Source: Chloroflexi bacterium UBA6622
Lineage (GTDB): Bacteria > Chloroflexota > UBA11872
Length of the DNA stretch: 11,723 nt
Reading direction: 5' to 3'
Assembly: GCA_002433065.1 (NCBI GenBank)
Contig: DJHK01000013.1
Location: forward strand, 1 to 11,723
Made by a program: the position numbers and the translations under genes. Of the stretch, positions 1-7,594 are shown piece after piece. The first letter of the stretch is position 1, and every line of letters begins with the position of its first letter. The notes below the pieces were generated by a model. It was not told the origin of the DNA, did not search any database, and saw only the letters and a program-made list of their open reading frames with translations.

Positions 1-56
1 CCGCGATTAAGTCCATGCCCAAGTCGTAGTTCGTCTGTGTAGCAAGCGAAGGTGCG

Positions 57-62
57 TAGACT
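57..62 (+). promoter_or_regulatory. Possible -10 element (TAGACT) just before rsmI
   Basis: TAGACT fits the loose bacterial -10 pattern TANNNT and ends 5 nt before the rsmI ATG at 68. Transcription would then begin at about the A of the start codon and give a leaderless or nearly leaderless mRNA. I see no good -35 element 17 nt upstream. A weak purine stretch (GAAGGTG, 48-54) could instead be a distant ribosome-binding site. The operon promoter may also lie upstream of the window. Confidence 0.25.
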
Positions 63-67
63 GAGCC

Positions 68-922
68 ATGGGGATTCTCTACGTCGTGGCTACTCCGTTA
101 GGAAATCTTGAGGATTTAACTTTTCGTGCTGCCCGGATATTACGCGAGGTTCCTACGGTTGTGGCTGAAGATCCCCGCCACACAAAAAAGCTGCTTGTTC
201 ATTTGGAAGCTAATCCAAGGATGATTGGTTATCGGGAAGACAGTTCCGAGAGTCGAGAAGATGCGATTCTTGAGCGTCTCCGAACTGGAGACGTAGCGCT
301 GGTTGTGGATGGTGGTACTCCTGGCATCGCTGATCCGGGTCCCGACCTGGTTGCTCGGGTGCGTTCTGAAGGGATGAAGGTTGTTCCAGTTCCAGGTCCG
401 TCTGCCTTAACGACAGCCGTTTCGATGGTGTCTTTTGCTCGCCAGCCGATGGCCTTTCTGGGATTCTTACCTGAGCGCCGAAGTCGTCGTGAGCGGATGA
501 TTCGCAAGAGCTCCGTAGTAGCAAGAACCCTTGTAATTTATCTGCCTCCTCATGGGGCAGCCGCACGTTTGGATGAATTGCTTGGTTGGCTTGGGGATCT
601 TCCAGCTGCATTGTGTCGGGAGCTAACAAAAATTCATGAGGAAATCATCGAGTCATCGCTTGTGGAGATCTCGGAGCGAATAGGTCAGCATGGTGCTCGC
701 GGCGAACTCACGATCGTGGTGGATACTGCGACGATTGTTGATCAGCAGCCAGTTGATCGTGAGGTTATGGAAGAGCGTCTCCGGCATCTCTTGGCTAGTG
801 GTATGTCGCCTGGCAAGGCGGCCGGTATTGTCGCCCGAGATTTAGGTGTTTCTCGCCAAGAGGTCTATGGTGTGGTTACTGCTTTACCTCGAGAGGTCAG
901 TGGTGATCATGACAGGGCGTAA
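68..922 (+). CDS. rsmI: 16S rRNA 2'-O-methyltransferase RsmI (C1402 ribose methylation)
   Basis: RsmI uses S-adenosylmethionine to methylate the 2'-OH of C1402 in 16S rRNA, near the ribosomal P site. The 284-residue protein has the family layout. It opens with LYVVATPLGNLEDLT (4-18), followed by AEDPRHT (33-39), DGGTP (81-85), PGPSA (109-113), GFLPE (132-136) and RELTKIHEE (184-192). The C-terminal 50 residues resemble the small helical tail typical of RsmI. Several usually strict motifs have drifted: EDTRHT to EDPRHT, the YHEHNE-type box to YREDSSE, SDAGTP to VDGGTP, and YE-PHR to YLPPHG. The core glycine and proline positions remain, so I expect the same fold and activity. It is first in the operon and 42 nt before metG. 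rsmI also lies near metS and tatD in Bacillus (yabC-abrB-metS-yabD). The identification is firm. Confidence 0.93.
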   Translation: MGILYVVATPLGNLEDLTFRAARILREVPTVVAEDPRHTKKLLVHLEANPRMIGYREDSSESREDAILERLRTGDVALVVDGGTPGIADPGPDLVARVRSEGMKVVPVPGPSALTTAVSMVSFARQPMAFLGFLPERRSRRERMIRKSSVVARTLVIYLPPHGAAARLDELLGWLGDLPAALCRELTKIHEEIIESSLVEISERIGQHGARGELTIVVDTATIVDQQPVDREVMEERLRHLLASGMSPGKAAGIVARDLGVSRQEVYGVVTALPREVSGDHDRA

Positions 923-964
923 AATCAGCATGGTCCTACAGTGTTTGAAATTGATTAGGGTGTC

Positions 965-2488
965 GTGGACTCCTATTACATAACCACTTCGATTCCGTAT
1001 CCAAGCGGAGAGCCGCATGTCGGGCATTCGTTCGAAATGATTGCAGCTGACACTATGGCGCGGTATCGAAGGCTGACAGGCGAAGATGTGCTGCTGCTTG
1101 GTGGCCTGGATGAAAATAGCCAAAGGGTTAGTCGGGCTGCTCGCGAGGTCGGAACGGATCCCCAAATGTTTGCAGACCGTATATCGCGTCGATATATCGA
1201 CGCTTGGGACTCGGTAGATGTTGTTTTTGACGATTTCGTTCGTACGACGGAACAGCGACACCACGAGGCTGTCTATGCCTTCTACGAGCGGGTGTTTCAG
1301 AAGGGCGATATCTACGAGGGGCGCTATGAGGGCTGGTACTGCTATCGGTGTGAAGAATTTCTTAGCGATGAAGAACTGGTTGATAAGTGTTGTCCCGTCC
1401 ACCACACCTCACCGGAATGGGTGGAAGAAGACAATTACTTCTTTGCCCTTTCTAAGTACGAGGGACGACTACTTGAACTTTATGAAGAATGTCCAGATTT
1501 TGTTTGGCCGGAAACCCGACGTAATGAAATGCTTGGCTTCCTGCGCCAGGGATTGTCTGATTTCAGTATTTCCAGGGCTGGGGCGTCCTGGGGTATACGG
1601 TTGCCGACAAACCCGGATCATGCGATTTACGTGTGGTTTGATGCGTTAATCAACTATCTAACAGGTGTGGGGTTTGGGCAGGGCTCGGAAAGTCAGGCGT
1701 TTGCATCTCGTTGGCCGGCTAATGTTCACGTGATTGGTAAAGATATTGTTCGTTTTCACGCGATCTATTGGCCGGCGATGTTGATGTCTGCGGGCCTTGA
1801 ACTGCCGCGGCAAATTGCCGTGCACGGTTGGGTTAGTTTCGCTGGGGAGGAACTAACCCAAAGCGGTGGTCATGTCGTTACGCCCGCTCAGGTAATTGAG
1901 CGGTATGGATCTGACGTCCTTCGATACTTTTTATTGCGGGAAGTGGCGTTTGATCGTGATGGTGATTTCTCCTGGGAAGCTATTGCCCGTCGTTATCGTG
2001 ACGATCTGGGGAATGATCTTGGGAATTTGGTTTTACGGAGCATCTCGATGCTAAAGCGCTACGAAGATGGGGTGGTTCCAGAAATCGGAAAGGTTACCGA
2101 AATCGAAACGAGTCTCCTGGCTTTGCAGCAGACAGCTTGGGAAGTGACGGCGACGAATTTTGAGAACTGGAGATTTCACCAAGCCCTGTCGGCGATCTGG
2201 AAATATATCAACGGTGTAAATCGATATATCGAGCAAACTGAGCCGTGGAAGTTGGCCCGCGAAGACTCGGAACGCCAACGGCTTCGGACAGTTTTGGCTA
2301 CGGTTTTGGATGCTTTGCCTAAGATCTCCACCATGATCCGGCCTGTTATGCCACAAACCTCCGACAACATTGATGCTCAGCTTGGCATTTCCGGGAATCC
2401 GGCGCCATGGGGTGCGTCGAGTGGCGTGTTTTCAGCAGGGCATAAAGTCCCAGGTGGAGCAGCTCTTTTTCCCCGTCTGGATGGGTAA
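965..2488 (+). CDS. metG: Methionyl-tRNA synthetase with an unusual KMSKS loop
   Basis: This class I synthetase activates methionine with ATP and charges tRNA-Met in the cytoplasm. The protein has 507 residues, begins at GTG and lacks a C-terminal EMAP-like tRNA-binding domain. Visible elements are the HIGH box as HVGH (18-21), a single zinc knuckle (C126, C129, C143, H146), the methionine pocket (W224, A227, Y231, I261, H265, with D49 in the LDE segment) and the anticodon-binding N...PW signature (N419, P427, W428). Layout and zinc ligands match the Thermus-type enzyme. The oddity is the catalytic loop. Where GxKMSKSxGN is expected, the sequence reads GEELTQSGGH (294-303), so both lysines are lost without any frameshift. 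The DEHG box is also changed to DENS (49-52). The family is certain. Whether this is the cell's working MetRS, a paralogue or an adapted variant cannot be told from the window. Confidence 0.93.
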   Translation: MDSYYITTSIPYPSGEPHVGHSFEMIAADTMARYRRLTGEDVLLLGGLDENSQRVSRAAREVGTDPQMFADRISRRYIDAWDSVDVVFDDFVRTTEQRHHEAVYAFYERVFQKGDIYEGRYEGWYCYRCEEFLSDEELVDKCCPVHHTSPEWVEEDNYFFALSKYEGRLLELYEECPDFVWPETRRNEMLGFLRQGLSDFSISRAGASWGIRLPTNPDHAIYVWFDALINYLTGVGFGQGSESQAFASRWPANVHVIGKDIVRFHAIYWPAMLMSAGLELPRQIAVHGWVSFAGEELTQSGGHVVTPAQVIERYGSDVLRYFLLREVAFDRDGDFSWEAIARRYRDDLGNDLGNLVLRSISMLKRYEDGVVPEIGKVTEIETSLLALQQTAWEVTATNFENWRFHQALSAIWKYINGVNRYIEQTEPWKLAREDSERQRLRTVLATVLDALPKISTMIRPVMPQTSDNIDAQLGISGNPAPWGASSGVFSAGHKVPGGAALFPRLDG

Positions 2489-2493
2489 TACGT

Positions 2494-3264
2494 CTGTTTG
2501 ATAGTCACGCGCATTTGGCAGATGCTGCCTTCGAAAACGACTTGGAGGACGTGTATGCGCGCGCTATTGCGGCAGGCGTTACGAACGTCTTAGTGGTGGG
2601 CACGGATCTTTCAACTAGTAGACGAGCGATAGAGGTCTGTCATGACGTGCCGGGATGGATCGCCACAGTGGGTGTTCACCCACATGACTGCGAGTACTTT
2701 GATGAGTCGGCCATAGCTAGCATTCGTTCAATTGCGAATGATCAGGTGGTACGTGCCATTGGCGAAACCGGCTTGGATTTTTTTCGCGAACATCACCCTC
2801 GTGATGTTCAGGAAAAGGCGTTTAGAACACAGTGCCGATTAGCTCGGGAGTTGAAACTTCCTGTAGTCGTTCATCAGCGGGATAGCATGGATCAGGTGGA
2901 GCATGTATTGAAAGAAGAGCTGGGACCTCAGGGTGGTGTGATGCATAGTTTTACCGGTGGTGCAGAAGCTGCTCGCAAGTTTCTGATGCTTGGCATGCAT
3001 GTTTCAATTTCCGGGATCATTACGTTCAAGAACAGTGAGCCTGTTCGAGAAATGGCGGCGTCTATTCCTATCGATCGGTTGATGGTGGAGACTGATGCAC
3101 CTTACCTGAGCCCCGTTCCTCATAGGGGGCGGCGTAACGAACCCGCTCATGTGGTGGAGACGCTTCGGGTGATAGCCGGTGTTCGAAATATGTCCCTAGC
3201 TTCACTTCAGGCTGCTACGACACAGAATGCTTCTCGCCTGTTTACGCGTGAATTGGGCTCGTAA
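2494..3264 (+). CDS. tatD: TatD-family metal-dependent hydrolase (3'-5' DNase-like), non-canonical start
   Basis: TatD proteins are TIM-barrel metal hydrolases with exonuclease activity on DNA and RNA. Numbered from a CTG start at 2494 (256 aa), the metal and catalytic residues are H5 and H7 (FDSHAHL), E91 (GETGLD), H127 (VVVHQRD), H151 (MHSFTGG) and D201 (VETDAPYLSP). The only ATG/GTG/TTG candidate near the 5' end is TTG at 2515, which would delete the HxH motif. An in-frame TAA at 2443-2445 limits any upstream extension. Translation therefore probably begins at CTG 2494, with GGATGG (2479-2484) 9 nt upstream. The alternative is ATA 2488, which overlaps the metG stop as TAATA and gives a consensus-like MRLFDSHAHL. 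The 3' end overlaps the next gene as TAATG. The product is certain; the exact start is not. Confidence 0.88.
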   Translation: MFDSHAHLADAAFENDLEDVYARAIAAGVTNVLVVGTDLSTSRRAIEVCHDVPGWIATVGVHPHDCEYFDESAIASIRSIANDQVVRAIGETGLDFFREHHPRDVQEKAFRTQCRLARELKLPVVVHQRDSMDQVEHVLKEELGPQGGVMHSFTGGAEAARKFLMLGMHVSISGIITFKNSEPVREMAASIPIDRLMVETDAPYLSPVPHRGRRNEPAHVVETLRVIAGVRNMSLASLQAATTQNASRLFTRELGS

Positions 3265-4256
3265 TGGGATCACAATTGATTCGCGATCTGGATTCAATTC
3301 TTACTCCGATTGAGGTTGGACTGGAGCGTGTGGAGGAAGTCCTTAGTCAATGTGCAGCCGAAAGTGAAATTCCTGTCCTGCATTCTGTGCTGTCAAGTGT
3401 GTTGGGTGGACCCGCCAAACGGCTACGGCCCGCGATCACGTTGTTAGTTGGGGCTGGCTATGGTGTTGAAACTGATGACCTTGTTCACCTTGCTGCGGGC
3501 ACGGAAGCTCTACACAGCGCGACCTTAGTGCACGACGATATTGTTGACGCGGCAGCTTCACGTCGCGGCCGTCCGGCTATTCATGTTGCATGGTCTGACG
3601 CGATCGCCGTGCTCGCTGGAGATTACTTGTTTGCGACGGCCGCAGACCTTATTGCAAGGCTGGACAAGCCAATCATTGTTCGGCAATTTTCACGGACGAT
3701 CCACCTGATGTGCCGGAGCGAGTTTATCGATCCTGTTTTTGATGGGAAGGCGGATGCGGTCAGGGCCCAATATCTTGAGAAGATCGGAAATAAGACAGCC
3801 TCGTTGGTTGCTTTGTCGTGTGACGCTTCCGCCGTCGTCGTTGAGGCCACTCCGAGTGAGGCCAGTGCATTACATGACTTTGGCTGGTCTCTTGGGATGG
3901 CTTTTCAGATCACGGACGATATTTTGGATGTGGTTGGGGACCCAGATGTCACTGGAAAGCCGGTGGGCGGTGATCTACAAGCTGGTTTGTTGACTCTTCC
4001 GGCAATTGAATATATGGATGTTGAATCCGAACCCGAGCCTTGTATACGACGATTAATGGAAGGTGCACAATTGTCACCGGGCGAGGCTGCTGTTGCTATC
4101 GAGGCAATACGTTCATCTAGTGCGATTGAGACGGCTTCTCGGCAGGCAAGCATGTTTGCAGACAAGGCTAGAAGATCGCTTGCACGCCTGCCTTCGCATC
4201 CTGCGTTTGACTCGCTTGCTGAGTTGGTCACTTACGCGACGGATAGAAATCGGTAA
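3264..4256 (+). CDS. Long-chain polyprenyl diphosphate synthase (trans-type; heptaprenyl/octaprenyl class)
   Basis: This enzyme adds isopentenyl diphosphate units to an allylic starter to make the isoprenoid tail of quinones. The 330-residue protein shows KRLRP (52-56), the first aspartate-rich motif DDIVD (91-95) followed by SRRGRPA (99-105), and the second DDILD (218-222) followed by GKP and GGDL. The residue five before the first motif is alanine (A86), and a small residue there is known to favour long products. The usual Lys of the GKxTLP element is replaced (GLLTLP, 241-246). The ATG overlaps the tatD stop (TAATG), so translation is probably coupled. The next gene is menG, as in the Bacillus hepS-menG-hepT cluster, which points to the menaquinone side chain. 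Exact chain length cannot be read from the sequence, and no partner subunit is present here. Confidence 0.9.
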   Translation: MGSQLIRDLDSILTPIEVGLERVEEVLSQCAAESEIPVLHSVLSSVLGGPAKRLRPAITLLVGAGYGVETDDLVHLAAGTEALHSATLVHDDIVDAAASRRGRPAIHVAWSDAIAVLAGDYLFATAADLIARLDKPIIVRQFSRTIHLMCRSEFIDPVFDGKADAVRAQYLEKIGNKTASLVALSCDASAVVVEATPSEASALHDFGWSLGMAFQITDDILDVVGDPDVTGKPVGGDLQAGLLTLPAIEYMDVESEPEPCIRRLMEGAQLSPGEAAVAIEAIRSSSAIETASRQASMFADKARRSLARLPSHPAFDSLAELVTYATDRNR

Positions 4257-4264
4257 AGACGCTT

Positions 4265-4972
4265 ATGCCAGTTAGAAAGTCGGTGTGGGTTCGGCCGATG
4301 TTTGATTCCATAGCTCCACGCTATGACCTACTAAATCGACTCATAAGTTTTGGCATGGATCGGTCATGGCGTCGGCATGCGGCAACAGCAGCACTGGCTG
4401 CACGGCCGGGTCTTATGCTTGATATTGGAACTGGTACGGGGGATCTCGCTTTCGAATTTGCAGGCCGAGATAAAGGTGAGACAACCATCATTGGGCTTGA
4501 TTTTTCGGCACCGATGCTTCGGATTGGGCGTAAACGTGCGAGGGAAATGTCTGGCTCTGATCGGATCCATTTTGTGGCCGGTGATGCTCTTGAGTTACCT
4601 CTGTTAGGTGAGTCGGTTGATGTAGTGGTCAGCGCTTTTGTACTGAGAAATCTTGACTCACTTCCCGTTGCCTTCTCAGCAATGGCGAAGGCTATTCGTC
4701 TTGGCGGGCGCTTAGTTCTTCTTGAAATGACCCCAATTCGACAACCGGTGTTTAGGTTTTTATTCCGGCTCTACTTTCGACGGTGGGTGCCTGTTTTGGG
4801 CAGGTTGATCAGTCGGCATCCAGACGCGTATACGTGGTTGCCTGAGTCTGTCGATAACTTTTTGGGGCCAGATGAGGTTTCTGCCCAGCTTGAGGCGAAC
4901 GGATTTGTCGATGTGCAAGTGACAAGGCTTGCTTTCGGAACTGTCGCGATGCACGTAGCTACTCGGCGCTAG
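4265..4972 (+). CDS. menG: Demethylmenaquinone/ubiquinone methyltransferase MenG/UbiE
   Basis: This SAM-dependent enzyme performs the last step of menaquinone synthesis, C-methylation of demethylmenaquinone at the membrane surface. The 235-residue length is typical. Features include the family signature FDSIAPRYD with LNRLISFGMDRSWR (13-36), the SAM motif LDIGTGTGD (52-60), the acidic end of beta 2 (GLDFS, 77-81), FVAGDALELP (103-112), and the second UbiE signature around AFVLRNL (124-130) and GGRLVLLEM (147-155). It sits 8 nt after the prenyl synthase, so tail synthesis and final ring methylation are encoded together. The neighbouring synthase and the inferred Gram-positive-like lineage make menaquinone more likely than ubiquinone, but the sequence cannot exclude dual use. 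The ATG is preceded by only a weak purine stretch. Confidence 0.92.
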   Translation: MPVRKSVWVRPMFDSIAPRYDLLNRLISFGMDRSWRRHAATAALAARPGLMLDIGTGTGDLAFEFAGRDKGETTIIGLDFSAPMLRIGRKRAREMSGSDRIHFVAGDALELPLLGESVDVVVSAFVLRNLDSLPVAFSAMAKAIRLGGRLVLLEMTPIRQPVFRFLFRLYFRRWVPVLGRLISRHPDAYTWLPESVDNFLGPDEVSAQLEANGFVDVQVTRLAFGTVAMHVATRR

Positions 4973-4973
4973 C

Positions 4974-6023
4974 TTGCTTCCCGAAGTCCGCCTTCTCAAA
5001 GACCGTGAACAGTGGGATTCGATTGTTCAGACATTCCCTGATGCTAGTTTTCTTCAATCGAGTGCGTGGGCGGACCTTAAGTCGAAATATGGATGGACTA
5101 CCAAGCGATTTGTTGTTGGCGACAAATCCTCGATACGTGGCGGGGTCCAAATTCTTGTGCGAACTCGACGTCTTACCCGTTTGGGTCCATCGATGGGGCT
5201 TGCCTATGTACCTCGTGGGCCTCTCGCTACTGAATCCGTAGATGTTCGGGCCCTGGTGAACGCTATTGTCGAAGAGGCTCGTCAAACCGGCTCATCCTTC
5301 CTGCGGGTTGAGCCCACGAGCGAGGCACATGCCAGAATACTTGTGGATGAGGGTTTTGCTTCATCAAGTCGATTTATTCAGATTCCTCGGACTGGGGTGG
5401 TCAAACTCGGCCAGGATCCCGACGAGTTACTGAAGTCATTTAAGTCAAAAATGCGATACAACATCCGTCTTGCGGACCGTCGGGGTGTTGTGGTGGATGT
5501 CCGGCAGGACGAAGACGCCTTCCGGGATTTCTATGAACTCACAAAGATAACCGCGTCTCGTGAACAATTTGCGGTGCATCATCCATCGTATTACCGAGAA
5601 GCATGTCGTTGTTTTGGGAAGGACGCAGGGCTTTTTGTTGCTCGGCATAACGGCAGTCCACTGGCTGCTGTAATTGCCGTGGCCTACGGTCACACGGCGG
5701 TGTACCTATATGGGGCTTCCTCAAACACCAAGCGGAATCTAATGGCTCCGCATGCCGTTCAATGGGCGGCGATGCAGTGGGCACAAACTCGAGGTTGTCG
5801 TTTTTACGATCTGTGGGGCATGTCTGATCTCGAGAATTCTGACGATCCGATGGCAGGTGTACATAGATTTAAGCTTGGATTTCAGCCGCAACTTAAGCAG
5901 TACCCTGGAGCATTCGACAGATCCATTCAGAAGATTCGTGGATGTATCTTGCATTCCGGTGTACTGGAACTCAGATCCGCGATTAACGGTTGGCGAGGTC
6001 GCAGAACTTCGCTGTCAGTGTGA
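4974..6023 (+). CDS. FemAB/FemX-like peptidoglycan bridge aminoacyltransferase
   Basis: FemX-type enzymes transfer amino acids from aminoacyl-tRNA to the side chain of residue 3 of the peptidoglycan stem peptide. The 349-residue protein has the expected twin GNAT-like layout. The N-terminal FLQSSAWADLKSKYGW (26-41) matches the family's FQS-W motif. The middle has FKSKMRYNIRLADRRGV (156-171), and the C-terminal signature runs YDLWGM (278-283), HRFKLGF (297-303) and YPGAFD (310-315). The TTG start at 4974 lies 1 nt after the menG stop, and no better start precedes the conserved N-terminus. murE follows 7 nt later. Acting on a lipid-linked or UDP-linked peptide that needs MurE is consistent with this pairing. 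The amino acid added cannot be predicted. Related FemAB-fold proteins act outside cell walls, so the substrate is inference. Confidence 0.85.
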   Translation: MLPEVRLLKDREQWDSIVQTFPDASFLQSSAWADLKSKYGWTTKRFVVGDKSSIRGGVQILVRTRRLTRLGPSMGLAYVPRGPLATESVDVRALVNAIVEEARQTGSSFLRVEPTSEAHARILVDEGFASSSRFIQIPRTGVVKLGQDPDELLKSFKSKMRYNIRLADRRGVVVDVRQDEDAFRDFYELTKITASREQFAVHHPSYYREACRCFGKDAGLFVARHNGSPLAAVIAVAYGHTAVYLYGASSNTKRNLMAPHAVQWAAMQWAQTRGCRFYDLWGMSDLENSDDPMAGVHRFKLGFQPQLKQYPGAFDRSIQKIRGCILHSGVLELRSAINGWRGRRTSLSV

Positions 6024-6030
6024 GGGTTAG

Positions 6031-7527
6031 GTGGAATTTCAGAATCTGATCGATTCGATACCGGGCATAAGTATGGTTCGAAATGCTTCCGGGCCGGTAT
6101 TGGACGTTGTCAACGATTCACGAAAAGTGCGGGCGGGTGCGTGTTTTGTTTGTCGACTAGGCTTGCAAGCCGACGGTCATCTGTACGTCGAGCAGGCGAT
6201 TAAGCGGGGGGCTGTGGCAGTCGTCGCAGAACGCCCGGTAGATATTCCCGCCGGAGTTGGGCTGGCCATTGCGAACGATGGCCGACGCGGGCTTGCTGCT
6301 CTTGCCAGAAGGTTCTGGGGTGAGCCTGACCAGCGTCTTGGAGTGGTTGGTGTTACCGGAACGGATGGCAAGACTACGACATCCCGACTTATTGCTTGGA
6401 TGTTAGGGGCATATGTCGGTGGTGTAGGTGAACTGACGACTGTGAATGCTCGTGCAGGCGGTATGGAGTTATCTCGACAGGATAGGCTGACGACGCCTGA
6501 GGCTCCTGTCATTGCCCGGCTACTTCAGTCAATGGTCGAGGCCGGTGATGAGTGGGCGGTGCTCGAAGTTGCTTCTCATGCGTTGGAACTCGAGCGTGTT
6601 GATGGTTTTGCGTTTAATCGAGCCGTGATAACTAATGTTACTCATGACCATCTTGATCTACACGAGTCGCTTGAGGGCTATCAAGATGCAAAGCGAAAGT
6701 TGCTTCAATTACTCGATGCTGCTCCTGTCGATCGCCACGGAAAGGCCGCTGTCCTCAACGCGGACGACTCGGTTGTGATGGGGTTTTCCGATGGCGTTAC
6801 CAGTGATGTCTTGACCTTTGGGCAGTTCAGCCCAGCAGATGTGCAGGTTCAAATGGTGGATACGACAGAAACTGGCCTGCTGCTTGCGGGTACTTCTCCC
6901 TGGGGGGCATGGGAAGCCAGAATGCCGATTGTTGGTAGATGGGTTCCGATAAATGTCGCTGCCGCTGTTGCGTGTGTCGGCAGTGTCGAAGGTCGGATCA
7001 CGTCAGCGGTGGATAGGTTGGCGACCTTTCCTGCTGTAGAGGGCCGTATGGAGGTTATTTCTTGCGGGCAACCGTTTTCGGTGATTGTTGATCATGCCCA
7101 CACCCCGGCAGCACTAAGCATGTGTCTTGAGGGTTTACGTGAAAGTACAACCGGACGCTTGCTCGTTGTGTTTGGAAGTGCCGGAGATCAGGATTCAAGC
7201 AAGCGACCGTTGCTTGGTTTTCAGGTGGCACGTTTTGCTGATGTAGCGGTAATTGCGAATGAAGATCCGAGGACCGAACAGCCGGACGATATCGCGTGTG
7301 ATGTGATGTCTGGAGTTGGGAAGACCTCAGCAATATTTGAAATCATTCATGATCGGGCTGAGGCCATCAAAAAGGTTCTTGAAATGGCTGTTGCTGGTGA
7401 CACCGTCTTGCTCGCTGGTAAGGGTCATGAAAGGACGATTGAATTTTCTGAGGACGTTCAGCCATGGAATGAGCGCGAAGCTGCTGAAGCCGTGCTTCGA
7501 TCGCTCGGTTATCAGTCAGACGTATAG
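6031..7527 (+). CDS. murE: UDP-MurNAc-tripeptide ligase MurE
   Basis: MurE uses ATP to add the third, diamino acid residue to UDP-MurNAc-L-Ala-D-Glu in the cytoplasm. The 498-residue protein has the three Mur-ligase domains. The N-terminal uridine-binding part has VNDSRKVRAG (27-36). The P-loop GVTGTDGKTTT spans 107-117, followed by TTPEAP (154-159), EVASHALELERV (179-190), TNVTHDHLDLH (201-211) and the carbamylated lysine site K221. The C-terminal domain has VDHAHTPAAL (353-362), SSKRP (389-393), NEDPRTEQP (410-418) and GKGHE (463-467). The residue-3 specificity box, DNPR in meso-diaminopimelate enzymes, reads EDPR (411-414). The arginine is kept, but the first two positions differ. It starts with GTG and is the last gene of the operon. 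The other mur genes are not in the window. Confidence 0.93.
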   Translation: MEFQNLIDSIPGISMVRNASGPVLDVVNDSRKVRAGACFVCRLGLQADGHLYVEQAIKRGAVAVVAERPVDIPAGVGLAIANDGRRGLAALARRFWGEPDQRLGVVGVTGTDGKTTTSRLIAWMLGAYVGGVGELTTVNARAGGMELSRQDRLTTPEAPVIARLLQSMVEAGDEWAVLEVASHALELERVDGFAFNRAVITNVTHDHLDLHESLEGYQDAKRKLLQLLDAAPVDRHGKAAVLNADDSVVMGFSDGVTSDVLTFGQFSPADVQVQMVDTTETGLLLAGTSPWGAWEARMPIVGRWVPINVAAAVACVGSVEGRITSAVDRLATFPAVEGRMEVISCGQPFSVIVDHAHTPAALSMCLEGLRESTTGRLLVVFGSAGDQDSSKRPLLGFQVARFADVAVIANEDPRTEQPDDIACDVMSGVGKTSAIFEIIHDRAEAIKKVLEMAVAGDTVLLAGKGHERTIEFSEDVQPWNEREAAEAVLRSLGYQSDV

Positions 7528-7549
7528 GTGACCACGGTCACGGTGTTTT
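7528..7549 (+). terminator. Candidate weak terminator after murE
   Basis: Immediately after the murE TAG, GTGACC-AC-GGTCAC (7528-7541) can fold into a 5-6 bp hairpin. GGTG and then TTTT follow (7546-7549). The stem is short and the T-run has only four bases, so it would be a weak intrinsic terminator at best. The position fits, since the gene on the other side is convergent. The hairpin is palindromic and could form in either transcript, but only the plus strand has the T-run. Confidence 0.4.
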
Positions 7550-7594
7550 AAAAGCCAGATCCGTTCCGTATGGAGCGAAGTTGATCAGGAAGAT

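Noticed and set aside
884..1405. 173-codon minus-strand open frame over rsmI/metG
   Set aside because: It lies antisense to firmly identified metG sequence, and its product shows no motifs.
1218..1649. 143-codon plus-strand open frame within metG
   Set aside because: It is an out-of-frame shadow of the metG zinc-knuckle region; the metG frame carries all the conserved residues.
2515..3264. TTG at 2515 as the tatD start
   Set aside because: It would remove the HxH metal-binding motif encoded directly upstream, which all active TatD-family enzymes need.
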